DNA of 31,891 nucleotides from contig NAJO01000107.1 of assembly GCA_002077065.1 (NCBI GenBank), positions 1 to 31,891 of the forward strand. Reading direction: 5' to 3'. A program made the position numbers and the translations under genes. How positions within the stretch are numbered: the stretch's first letter is position 1; every line of letters starts with the position of its first letter. The DNA is from Cryoendolithus antarcticus (lineage: Eukaryota > Ascomycota > Dothideomycetes > Cladosporiales > Cladosporiaceae). Below the pieces are notes generated by a model, which saw nothing but the letters and a program-made list of their open reading frames with translations, ran no database searches and was not told where the DNA came from. Below are positions 19,728 to 28,829 of the stretch, piece by piece.

Positions 19728-22400
19728 GCGCCGCCCAGGATTCGAAGACCGCCCGCAACGTTGCCCAGCGCAGGCTTCAACGGCTTCGGTTGATCGAACA
19801 TATTGGAGTTTTAGATCGCCATATTCTACCGCCAGTTAAAGGACAATGAGTTCGAAATTGGGTTCATCAGCTGGTTAGCGATATTGGGCGTGGACCCCCA
19901 TCACAGGAGGGTGGATGACGGCCCAGAATTATACGTCGATATGAGCAGCCATGATCGCCGTGTTGCGAGCAATTGTGGTGTATCGAGCATGGCAGGTGCG
20001 CCAGCAGGGCATCCGGCGACATGTCAAAGCCGGACGAAGCGAGAGAAAAGCCAAGGCCATGTCGCCATCCGTTTAGAGGGATTGCAGAGGATGGCGGACC
20101 AATTCATGACATTGACGCAGTTCCAAGGACACCCCACCCCATTGCACCGCATATTCCCCCAGAAAATGTACGGCATGAAGATCCGATACACCACTACAGG
20201 CGGACGGGCGAGTGTTGTAGATCGGGGAGCGATGGTTGATCGACAACGTAGGTATGGACGACATTCGCACCGTGGTGCAGGGATTAAGTGACACCGTCCG
20301 GTACTGGTTGGTCCGCGAGTTGCTGTGCAAGACGCCATGTGACAGTGCCGACACGTGGAACCCCTCAGCATGTCCGCATTCGATTTGGTCACGTTACTCG
20401 CCAAAATGCGGAGACGAGCGAGAGGTGGAACTTCATCCAGGACCGCCGGTATCCAAGGGAAGTCAAGCGTGCAGGGTGGTTGTGGCAGCGCGCGTTCTAC
20501 CACGAGAGCTTCCAAAAGAAGTTGATCATATCCAGCATCGAGGAGATCCAGGCCGGATTCCTCCAATACCGCGACTTAGGTGTCTAACGGTAATTTCGCG
20601 AGGTGCGGTGGTTCGAGGAGGAGTCGATGGTGTTGGTGCACGTGTCCGCCGGCGCACCCGCCCGAGCCACAGGGTTGATCAGCATCCGGCACGAGAACAG
20701 GTCGCAGGCATGGTCCCAACGAAGAATATTCATCGACAACGACATGGTCGCGTTCATCACTGGGTAACGCAAGGGATACAAGAAGGATCATCGAGTCAGA
20801 ATCGTGCACCGATATGTCCCGTGAGAGGTCGGAGAGGTCGTGGCGAAGTATTTGTGGCTGATAGAGCTGTTCGTACGGAGTTTTCGGGCCATTGCGCAGG
20901 AGCAATCCGGATTTTGCGTGTGGTCGTAGCAGCGGCGTCCGGAAGAAACGTGGAGCAACCGAAAGCCGGAAGCAGCTGCAGCAGCAGAAGAGGATGGGCT
21001 GGAAGTGGAGGAGCCCGACCTTGCACAGAGCGAGGGTGGCGGTGAAGAATGGTGCTACGAGGAAGAGGATTGGTTGGGTGGGATGAACCTACAGTCCACC
21101 GAGGCCTAGTCCAAAAACGTGGATGGGTTGTGGGGCACCGACCGAGTCCGTCGAGTGATATATCATGAGACCGAATCTCGAACTGGGGTTCGCATCAGCG
21201 TCACAACGTGGCGGCATGCATATTCCACCATCGACGGGGAATGAGCCATGACCGAGGCGTGCAGGAGTTGTCAGACGACATAAACGAGCGGCCCCACCAT
21301 AACGCCGGTGACGCCAGCATTACCGCCATACGAACCCGGCAGGCCAGCCACAGCATCGAGATGGAGGGGATGATTTACGTATTGCTTTTAAGCACCAACC
21401 CGTTCGCCACCATGTCCGAGTAGGCACAGTCCCGCAAGGTCAGCATCGATTAGTACCGCATGTTGCGATTCCAGTCGGCGTGGACGGAATACAGTGTCAG
21501 CCGCGAGGTACAGCATAAGCGGCAGATAGAGGAGCGGCAAGCGCAGCAGCGGCAATGAGTGCAGACCCGCAGCATCAACATCCACGACACATTGGCCCAG
21601 TTGTGCGGCCGCGGAGCCCAGTTGCGAGGCATCCAAGAACCCGCGTTGTGGGCCATTGTCGGCCATGCGCACCGGCGGCGGCAAGATTTCATTGTCCATG
21701 TTGGCCGTGGACACCATATCCAACGGGGTCACCGTCGTCGTTGTGGCCCGGTGTCGTCATGACAGGTTTTGAAAGGAGCGGTGTGAGCGTGGGCACATCC
21801 CCTATATCGAGTATGAGAGTACGCTGGCCCAATATCGTACCTGGATCATTTTGGTTACGCCCGACTCGGCCATCACCAAGGCGTTCGGGAGGTCCATCGA
21901 CGAGAGGCCGACGCAACGCCAGTTGGATCTCATGGTCATCGACAAACGTCATGTCAATATGGAGTCCAACGAGGATTAGCGATCAGCGTGTTAGGGATGT
22001 GCGAAATAGCGGACAAAGTTGTACCGTATTGTATTTGACGGCGATGTTGTCCCCCAGCGAAGAGTCCCAGTTTTACCAGGCGATTCGAGTTCCGCAGACA
22101 GAGATGATCCAGTCCGGCGAAGCCACGACGCGACCCAACTTCGGGTACTGAGTTGTCGAGTACCCGCAAAGCGAGGATTTCGACGAAGTGAAGCGGTTAG
22201 TAGAAGAATTGAAGGAGCGATATTTCGGCCCAGAACGATCGTGGTGTGTTGCAAGACCGTCATGGAGGCCGAGAGGATGGCGGAGGAGTTGAAGTGCAGT
22301 GTATATCACCGCCACGCCGGCGACGCCGCCACCATAAGGTATATATTGCAGCTATCAACTCGTCCGCAAGATCCAATATGTCCCGATGCAGACTAGCCGG
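19728..22400 (+). pseudogene. 3' part of the RecQ/telomere-linked-helicase-like gene, heavily degenerate
   Basis: Readable blocks in shifting frames, in order: NVAQRRLQRLRLIEHIGVLD; EFEIGFISWLAILGVDPHH; FQGHPTPLHRIFPQKMYGMK; DDIRTVVQGLSDTVRYWLVR; SERWNFIQDRRYPREVKRAG; IISSIEEIQAGFLQYRDLGV; ARATGLISIRHENRSQAW with FIDNDMVAFITG, reminiscent of a tyrosine-recombinase-like core; SIEMEGMIYVLLLSTNPFA; then the helicase. Helicase motifs are RGIQEPALWAIVGH, MRTGGGKIS (Walker A; usual GKS is now GKI), WIILVTPDSAITKAFG, LDLMVIDKRHV (DECH/DEAH box now DKRH), VLYLTAMLSPSEESQFYQ (motif III), and IVVCCKTVMEAERMAEELK with SVYHRHAGD (motif IV region). It stops at about 22400, before the Q-x2-GR-x-GR motif. 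More than ten stops and shifts; clearly dead. RecQ-type helicases of this build are typical of fungal subtelomeres. Confidence 0.7.
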
Positions 22401-22809
22401 AATGATATACCTGTATTTCGAGCTCCAAAGCCATGCTGAGTTGTAGCGCGACCATTATTGTTGTTGCTGCCATCATAGTTGCAACGCAGATTGTGAGAAA
22501 TGTCCGATAAGCTGAGTCCCAGACATGGCTATTCTTTGCGTGGCAAGGTACCATTGCGCAGCAGATAGTCCGCCGAGCCGGAAACATAGGCTGTGTACGC
22601 GCTACGAAACGCTCTGCGGCGCATCGGCCACCCCGTCGAGGATGCCTTCGCTGCATGTATGAAGTGGGACGGAGGTGGAGTTGGGTAGCCCGGCCCGGAC
22701 CGCATGAATGACCGCTCCGGGCCTTACGAGGAAATGTCATCAAGGAATAGTCTGCAGGTACAGCGTCGCATCTCCGCATTACCTCACGTAGGCCAGTTGA
22801 CTGCAGCCT
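22401..22809. other. No recognisable gene
   Basis: Sequence just after the point where the helicase relic becomes unreadable. The missing C-terminal helicase motifs are not found here in any frame. A 174-codon minus-strand frame (22393-22917) has no motif and is not called. Confidence 0.45.
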
Positions 22810-23130
22810 GGAGTGGATACTAAGCATGAACTGACACAGGGAACCTGGCGCACTCCGCAATTCAAGAAGGTGAATACCGCCAGGGCACTGCGCATATGAG
22901 CATTGTCGAGAAGCCATGGAGTCCAGCAGGCACGAACACCATAGAGTATGAGACTGGTGGAAAGTCCAAGACAGAGATTTGTAGCGACCTGGCGAACACT
23001 ACACATAAGTGCAACGTCAAAAGCTATAGTATCCAATATGCGCGAGCACCACCGAGCTATAATACTGGTGGAATGCTCAAGACAGGAGATCGTGGCGACC
23101 TGGCGCACACTGTGTGACAAGTGCTGCGAG
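22810..23130 (-). repeat. Imperfect tandem repeat, about 111-bp period
   Basis: Two clear copies: ACTGGTGGAA...GCGACCTGGCG starting at 22953 and again at 23064, with similarity extending about 40 bases to the left of each. A weaker third copy has ACCTGGCG at 22843-22850. The first two are 111 bp apart, the next 144 bp; both are multiples of three. Read on the minus strand, an open frame (22779-23192) shows the unit as VRQVATISCLEHSTS, VRQVATNLCLGLSTS and VRQVPCVSSCLVSTP. Whether this is coding or a minisatellite is unknown. Confidence 0.6.
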
Positions 23131-23943
23131 TTATATGACCGTTGGGCTGCGTTGTGACAAGGAAGAAGTATTCGGCTGGATGACACTGGCAAGAAGGGTT
23201 GTGCTAGAGCGTAGTGTTTCAGTCTCCGTTCTCTAGCAGTGAGAGTCCTACGTGCAATCTCCCTTGTCTGAAAAGCCGGGCTGACTTCATTGGTGTTTCA
23301 TTAACGTCTCAAAGATTCAAGCATTGAGAGTCCCGAGCACACTAATAGCTGTATACATAGAACACTCTACTAGGAGGCTGAAACGGAGTAACCCGCGGCT
23401 ACGACAATTCCATCATCCTCATACAAACTCTGGTTCCATATCTCGGACAAGTTGCGCGGATAGAACCGCTGGCAGCGGATGGAGTCTCGCGAGTCTCGCT
23501 GGGCTTGTTGCGGCTGAACCCTCGGCTTTGTTCTGAAACTATCTGAAGCAAGGACTGCCATGTAGTTCTGGATTTGCATATATCCTAGTGGCGATTCTTT
23601 GTCATGCCCGCCTGGAGGCACGGTCTGCCCTGGTGATATACTAAACAGTTGCCGTGCCGAAGCTAAGGGCAGCTACGTCGCTGACCAAGGGAAGCCACTG
23701 TGTGCTGTTAGTCGATCGATCTGCAACATGCTCATTTAGGTGCAATATCACTTCGAAGCGACTATAGAGACCGTGGTACGCGAAGCAACCTTTTCGAGCG
23801 ACAATAAGCGACCTCTCGGAGCGACTACCAGCGACCTTCTCGTGGCGGGACAAGGCGACCGCACGGCGGGGGCGCAATAGCATCAGAAGGGCAGGACACT
23901 GTGCGCGATCGCAGTTCGACCAAGTAGAACTGCTACCCAGACA
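23131..23943. other. No gene; right part is probably the LINE 5' leader
   Basis: No recognised coding. From about 23640 to 23943 the sequence leads into LINE ORF1 and contains GCGAC motifs at irregular short spacing (23800, 23810, 23820, 23830 and 23847 regions), resembling the subrepeats of a LINE 5' leader. The left limit of the LINE cannot be fixed because no target duplication was found. A short minus-strand frame (23370-23621) is unassigned. Confidence 0.4.
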
Positions 23944-25125
23944 GTGGTGGACTACAAGCGACTGAATCGGGGCAATTTGGCGGCAGCAAAAGAGAAAGTC
24001 AGCATGGGAGGAGAGAAAGCAGTAGGCAATGATCCACACCACCCTAAGGAGGCCTCAGTAGCCATCCTGAGGGCTATAATGAAGGCGTTGGCCGCTATGG
24101 AAGAGAGGGCAGTAAAGGCAGAAGAGAGAGCAGTGAAGGCAGAACAGCAAGCAGAGAGTACACAGAGCGCCCTAGCGGCAATTACAAGCGAACTAAAATA
24201 TCTCAAAGACAGTATGGCCGTGACTTTCCGTGAACAGGTGATTGCAGCTATACCGGAACAAGCCCTAGCCGTATCCACCACGAATAGCGCCACTATATCG
24301 TACGCCGACATAGCACGCACACCACCAACTAGCCAACCAAGCAACCTACGCAGCTTCTCAATGAACTCCACACCCTCGGATATGACCGACACCTTCTACT
24401 GCATAGTAGACACTTCGCGTGTGGAGGAAAGGGAGAAGGCGCAGGTAAACCCAGGCGCAATCCGAAAAGCAGTCGAGACGGAAATGCGTGCGGTCGTGGG
24501 ACAAGAGAAACTTCGATGCGTCGCAGTGACTATGGATGCGAATAATGCGGAGCGTCTACGGATCGCATGCAGGAATGAGACGGAACCAGCTAAAGTGAAA
24601 GAGGCAGCGCAAAAGATTAGCCAGCTAGGGATACGAGTTCTACGCGACCAGCGCGATCCGGTTAATGTGGATAACGCTAATCGCACGGCAATCTTCACTG
24701 CAACTGGCGACCTACGTTCGCAAGCGATTAAGTCACTAAGCAAGGAGAACGAGGTAAAAATCTCGAAGCTCGTCTGGCTTAGCCGGAAGGACTCGGGCGA
24801 AGCATACGGATCTACGGTCGTCTATGTCTCGAAGGGTAGTGAGGCAGTCAAACTTCTACAAGCCCAGTACTTCCACGTAGCCGGAGAATCAGCGCACACC
24901 CGACCGTACGAGCCACGCAACCGCCCAGACCAATGCTACCAATGCCAGGAGACTGGACATAAGGCATACTCATGCAGTAAGCCGCAGAGATGCGCAAAAT
25001 GCGCGCAGGCTGGCCAACACCATAGTGAGTGCAATGCAGAGGTACTAAAGTGCGTCCCACGCGGCGGGCCGCATGAATCATATAACAGAAACTGCCGGAC
25101 TCTCTACCCTGTGGTCCATGCATAG
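23944..25125 (+). CDS. LINE ORF1 (gag-like RNA-binding protein)
   Basis: 393 residues. Residues about 45-95 form a long coiled coil with a short internal duplication (ERAVKAEERAVKAEQQAEST), used for trimerisation in LINE ORF1 proteins. A Ser/Thr/Pro linker and an RRM-like central part follow (RVEEREKAQVNPGAIRKAVE, then KISQLGIRVLRDQ). The C-terminus has zinc knuckles: CYQCQETGHKAYSC is a perfect C-x2-C-x4-H-x4-C; CAKCAQAGQHHSEC has Gln at the His position with His next to it; CVPRGGPHESYNRNC has Arg where the second Cys should be. The start codon GTGGTGGACTACAAG region is read as MVDYKR in the frame; the first ATG downstream is at 24004. No stops or shifts otherwise. Confidence 0.82.
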   Translation: MVDYKRLNRGNLAAAKEKVSMGGEKAVGNDPHHPKEASVAILRAIMKALAAMEERAVKAEERAVKAEQQAESTQSALAAITSELKYLKDSMAVTFREQVIAAIPEQALAVSTTNSATISYADIARTPPTSQPSNLRSFSMNSTPSDMTDTFYCIVDTSRVEEREKAQVNPGAIRKAVETEMRAVVGQEKLRCVAVTMDANNAERLRIACRNETEPAKVKEAAQKISQLGIRVLRDQRDPVNVDNANRTAIFTATGDLRSQAIKSLSKENEVKISKLVWLSRKDSGEAYGSTVVYVSKGSEAVKLLQAQYFHVAGESAHTRPYEPRNRPDQCYQCQETGHKAYSCSKPQRCAKCAQAGQHHSECNAEVLKCVPRGGPHESYNRNCRTLYPVVHA

Positions 25126-27267
25126 CACATTTCAAGTCTTCCAACTGAATGTGAGGAAACAGCAAGGAGTACAACAAAGCGTACTGAATGACAAGCAGCT
25201 CCAGGACTTCAGTATTATAGCAATCTCTGAACCGCACTTTTGATGAGAGAAGAGACAGTCATCACGGCCCCACTTGGACATACATGCTGGTCAAGGATGA
25301 TACCCACGGCCCGGCGTAATGAAGGATGGGCAATACGAAGCATGCTATGGATTCGAAAGGACCTCGAAAGCGAGCAAGTCCAAATTCAATCGTCAGACCT
25401 TACTGCAGCGCTGGTCCATCTACCGGATCGGTCAGTATTCATTACCTTAGTTTATGTTGAACCCGCAAATCCAGAGGCGCTTCGTCAGACTATTGACTAC
25501 CTGCGGATGGCTATTGGGGCGGCACAACGCAGGATTGGTACACGCGTGGACACGATTTTGGTAGGAGACTTCAACCAGCACGATTACCTCTGGGGCGGCA
25601 ACGACGTCTCACTGGCAAGGCAGGGAGAAGCCGACGTGCTTGTTGACTTTATGAACGAACTGTCCCTACGTAGCCTACTGCCAAGGGGAACAAAGACATG
25701 GCAAAGGGGAAGACATGAATCTACAATCGACCTGATGCTAGCATCTGAAGAGCTAGCAGCGGCAGTTACACAATGCCAGATCCATGCAACAGAACATGGC
25801 TCCGATTATCGAGCCATCGAGACCAACTTCGATATAACAACCCCGCAACATGTCGCCCAACCAAGGTTCCTGTTTAAGAACGCGCCCTCGCAGCAAGTCA
25901 AAGAGAGGATAGCTACGACCTCAGCAAATGCACCATACACAGGCGACGTCCAGACGCAAACCAATCGATTAATGAAGGCAGTGGGCAGACTAGAAGACAT
26001 TGCACCCTACACATTGGCACCCTGGGAACACCGGGTATAGGCATGCATTGAGCCAGATCCAGCTAAGGCACTAAACATAGCAAGATCTACAACAGGCATC
26101 CAGATTGCTGTGAGCTCATCTGTGAGGAACAAGATAGTGGGAATGGGAGGCGCTATCCACGACACAGACTCAATCCTGTATAACGGCATGGACAAGTTAT
26201 ACTCAACTACAATTGGCCAACGAACAGAACAGAACCCGTATACAACTACCCTGGCAGCAATATCAGAGGGCTTTCTAAACCTCATCCCACGTCCGCAGAG
26301 GCGGCAGATTCATATCCTTTCTAGTGACCAAGGCGCACTCCAAGCAATCAGCAGACCAAAACATCAGTCTGGCCAATCGACCATTATGCAAATCTGCCAG
26401 GAAGTGAAGTACCTAAGGGGACGAGGAAATGTGGTCAGCCTGCACTGGACGCCACATAGCCAAGATTTTGAGCTTAGCCAGAAGGCAAAAGTAGCGGCTC
26501 AAAAGGCTACAGAGAAGAACTGTGTACCTCAGGTGCAGCAGAAAACGGCCAAGTCAACTTTGATGAATGCGCAGAGGAGGAAGATGAAACCGTGCGGACT
26601 AGACACCAATACTGGCCAGCACCTCCGCCGCATAGAGACAGGTCTGCCAGGATCCCATACCTGCCTTCTGTACAACTCTTTGAAGCGTAGACAGGTAAGC
26701 ATCCTAGCACAGCTCCGCACTGGCATGTCCCGGTTGAACGGTTACCTACACGGCATAAACGCAGCAGAGACAGACCAATGTGCATGTGAACAGGAAAAGG
26801 AGACGGTAGAGCACTCTCTCCTACGATGCAAGCCATGGGAGACGCAGCGACAGCAGCTACTTCAACTAGCAGAGACGAGACAAGGCAAATTATCGTACCT
26901 CCTTGGGGGAAAGACGCGGCTAGACAACAAGGACTGGACACCAAATATGAAGGCAGTGCAAATGAGCATTGATTTTGTAATAAGTACAGGTCGTCTCAAC
27001 ACCCAGATGACTACGCAAAGCACGCAAGGCACACAATGTACTCAAGGCACACAAGGCACACAGGGCACACAAGGCACACAACACCCGACGACTTTGTTGT
27101 TGACGTACATAATTGGCATATCGGGAGCATTGGCTCGAACGATGATCGAGGTTTCTCCCGGGACACGAGGCTCAGCTGGGTTCTTGAGACTATATCGGCG
27201 TATGACAACGCTAAGACCAACCCGGCCTAGTACGGTCAAGAACTCACCCTGCAGTAGCAAGTGCTAG
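25118..27267 (+). pseudogene. LINE ORF2: endonuclease and RNase H without reverse transcriptase
   Basis: ATG 25118 overlaps the ORF1 stop (ATGCATAG) in the +1 frame: MHSTFQVFQLNVRKQQG, then ISEPHF. At about 25237-25240 one missing base shifts the frame, which then reads MREETVITAPLGHTCWS. Endonuclease motifs: LVGDFNQHDYLWGG, STIDLMLAS, and EHGSDYRAIET, where the catalytic SDH histidine has become Tyr (CAT to TAT fits). The frame goes from RLMKAVGRLEDIAPYTLAPW to an in-frame TAG (26038-26040), then straight to IQIAVSSSVRNKIVGMGGAI, ILSSDQGALQAI and LHWTPHSQDFELSQKAKVAA (RNase H-like), and finally CACEQEKETVEHSLLRCKPW, the C-terminal Cys/His motif. No F/YxDD polymerase box exists anywhere between. 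The frame runs through the 9-bp repeat to a TAG at 27265-27267. Confidence 0.82.
27013..27084 (+). repeat. Eight 9-bp tandem units (consensus ACACAAGGC) at the LINE 3' end
   Basis: Units at 27013, 27022, 27031, 27040, 27049, 27058, 27067 and 27076; units 5 and 7 are exact, the others differ by one to four bases. Being 9 bp it stays in frame with ORF2 and encodes Thr-Gln-Gly repeats. Some LINEs end in short tandem repeats made during target-primed reverse transcription instead of poly(A), which would make this the 3' terminus. Confidence 0.8.
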
Positions 27268-27396
27268 AGAAAGTCATTCACAATGCTAACAGATTGAACG
27301 TCCACATTTTGGAGGGGTCAAGAATCGTTAATACTCCGTTGTGTTTTTGGCATTTGCCCTCTTAGTCACTTATCTGTTCTCGATACCAGAGAGCCG
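27085..27396. other. Sequence after the LINE, unassigned
   Basis: A plus-strand frame contains DDFVVDVHNWHIGSIGSNDD and RGFSRDTRLSWVLETISAYD, protein-like in composition and ending at a TAG at about 27230. It may be a fragment of the gene or repeat into which the LINE inserted, but no family is recognised. Nothing is seen from 27270 to 27396. Confidence 0.3.
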
Positions 27397-27541
27397 CTCC
27401 TTGATATCCCTCCTAATGCAACATAAGCTGCTCTTTAGGCTCTCTCGCAATGCGACATAGCTGCTCTTTAGACTCGCTCCTATTGCGACATAGCTACTCT
27501 TTAGACTCCCTCTCAACGCGACACAAACGCTCTTTGCATAG
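27397..27541. repeat. 33-bp tandem minisatellite, four units plus a partial
   Basis: Units start at 27397 (34 bp, diverged), 27431, 27464 and 27497 (33 bp each), with a partial at 27530. The core of each is CTCTTTAGRCTC, a variable stretch, then TGCGACATAGCTG. The middle two units are the most alike. Units abut directly with no spacers, so this is not a CRISPR array. Confidence 0.85.
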
Positions 27542-27741
27542 CGAAAGCCCGCACATGGAGAACCTAGGATTATGTAAACAGGCGGAACTGCGAATTAGCC
27601 TAATGAAATAGCCAGACTTAGTCGCTGTGTCGCGCCTTCATTGACCGATTCTTGCTACTCATTATCGTTACTGTTACCAATGTGATCATCATTATTACTA
27701 CGTTATTGCTGTCGACCTGTTTGCCGCTGCGACGCGTATGA

Positions 27742-28200
27742 TTAGGGCTGCGGGGCTGCATCTTTACTCGAGGCCTCCGAAGACGAGCTTGTGGAACTCT
27801 CCTCTCGGCTATTTTGCGGAGTTGTAAAGTCCGGGGGTGGAGAAAGCTGAAGTGGTGACATGCATCGTAGTGAGTTGGCTAACCCTAAAACGCCAAGACT
27901 AAGCCGAGCACTTCCATCACAGTCCTTGCATCGCCACACTCCTAAACTTGTTTTGTCCAGTTCTCCAGCCAAGTCGACATATCTGAGCGCGATGAGGCGA
28001 TGCTGATACACCTGATCTCGACTTCATTCCAGTTCGCGGGACACTTCGGTCTCGACTAAAGCGACCTCCCCATGCCAAGGAGTGTTCGTACTGCGGCACC
28101 CGTGTCCTTGGATCTGTAGGCATGCCATGGTGAGGTACACAAACGTGGTACAATCACTCGAGTCCTGTAGTACCTTGGTCCAGTAATTGATATTCTCGAT
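27742..28200 (-). pseudogene. Unrecognised gene fragment with one in-frame TGA
   Basis: The minus-strand frame from about 28200 reads KLPIENINYWTKVLQD, CTTFVYLTMACLQIQGHGC, STNTPWHGEVALVETEVSRE and LE, then TGA at 28026-28024. In the same frame it continues as SRDQVYQHRLIALRYVDLAG, ELDKTSLGVWRCKDCDGSAR, and a low-complexity acidic/Ser tail to a stop at 27742. Continuity across the TGA, with protein-like composition on both sides, argues for one gene with a single nonsense mutation (TGG or CGA to TGA). The WRCKDCDG pair of cysteines may bind metal with the upstream cysteines. It lies just 3' of the other broken piece (28269-28806) on the same strand, and the two may be one gene separated by a frameshift. 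Confidence 0.4.
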
Positions 28201-28268
28201 GGGTAACTTAATACATTGTTAAGGAATGCAGCTTGATGACGGAATCCAGCCCACTAAGAAGTGTTTTC

Positions 28269-28806
28269 CTAAGGGTCGATGCCGGTATCGTTGAGAATGA
28301 TGGTGATAGAGTGAATAAGAGCATACGCAAGGTCGACACAAGCGCGATGTTTCGTGTTTGCCTGACGAAACCAGACCGCTAGATCGCTTTGTTTCAGGAC
28401 GTCCAGAAAGCCATATGTGTCTCGTAGCCCTTCCCACAGTGCAGGTCCGGGGACTTTCCGCTTCACGAAAGCAGGCAGGACTTTTGCCAAGAGCTCTCTC
28501 ATCTTGACCCGACGTGCAAGGCCGGAGCAAAAGCTATCCTGCAGTCCCTATGTGGATTTAAGAAAGGGTACAACTTCGTTCGAAGGCTGAAGCATCTGCA
28601 ACTCCTTTAGCGTTGTGCCGGTTCTTCTGACCCATGTTTGCTTGTAGACCAGACAGCTCAGACTTCCGCACACAGACGTACTCGAGTTCGCTTACATTGA
28701 CGCACCACACTCTGCTCAGGAGGCACTCGTCCACTAGACAGCGAAGCACAACATCACCGCGGTTTTGAGCAAGCGAAATCCGGCGGACAAGCTCCCGTCG
28801 GATCAT
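28269..28806 (-). pseudogene. Unrecognised two-exon gene with one in-frame TAG
   Basis: Exon 1 is 28806..28696 (MIRRELVRRISLAQNRGD to SRVWCVN, 37 codons). The 100-nt intron 28695..28596 has donor GTAAGC and acceptor GTTGCAG, phase 0. Exon 2 starts at 28595 (MLQPSNEVVPFLKST), meets TAG at 28550-28548, and continues in the same frame as GLQDSFCSGLARRVKMRELL, VLPAFVKRKVPGPALWEGLR, TYGFLDVLKQSDLAVWFRQA and ACVDLAYALIHSITIILNDT to the stop at 28269. The long hydrophobic-rhythm helices look like real coding sequence. I cannot name the family. The stop fits CAG to TAG (Gln). Confidence 0.45.
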
Positions 28807-28829
28807 CTGCTCGTGTTGAACTATGCGTG

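Larger units (their letters stand above)
23944..27084 (+). mobile_element. Tad-like non-LTR retrotransposon (LINE) lacking the reverse transcriptase
   Basis: Order: ORF1 with a coiled coil and CCHC knuckles, ORF2 apurinic-type endonuclease, RNase H-like domain, C-terminal Cys/His motif, and a 9-bp tandem repeat at the end. This is the order of Tad/I-clade fungal LINEs, but the reverse transcriptase of roughly 600 or more codons that should sit between endonuclease and RNase H is absent: the junction lies near 25975-26010 with the reading frame kept. The 5' end is not defined (probably upstream of 23944), and the 3' end is taken as the tandem repeat. Confidence 0.82.

Noticed and set aside
20236..21045. 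269-codon plus-strand open frame as an intact gene
   Set aside because: Only its first 30 or so residues match the helicase relic; the rest is out of frame with the recognisable blocks, so its openness is accidental.
27036..27230. Separate small gene after the LINE
   Set aside because: It begins inside the 9-bp repeat and matches no known family; kept only as an unassigned fragment.
27397..27541. CRISPR array
   Set aside because: The units are directly adjacent with no unique spacers, and the genome is fungal.
7616..28550. Reassigned or read-through TAG codons instead of pseudogenes
   Set aside because: Intact genes in the same window end at ordinary stops and do not use TAG internally; mutation of Gln codons is simpler.
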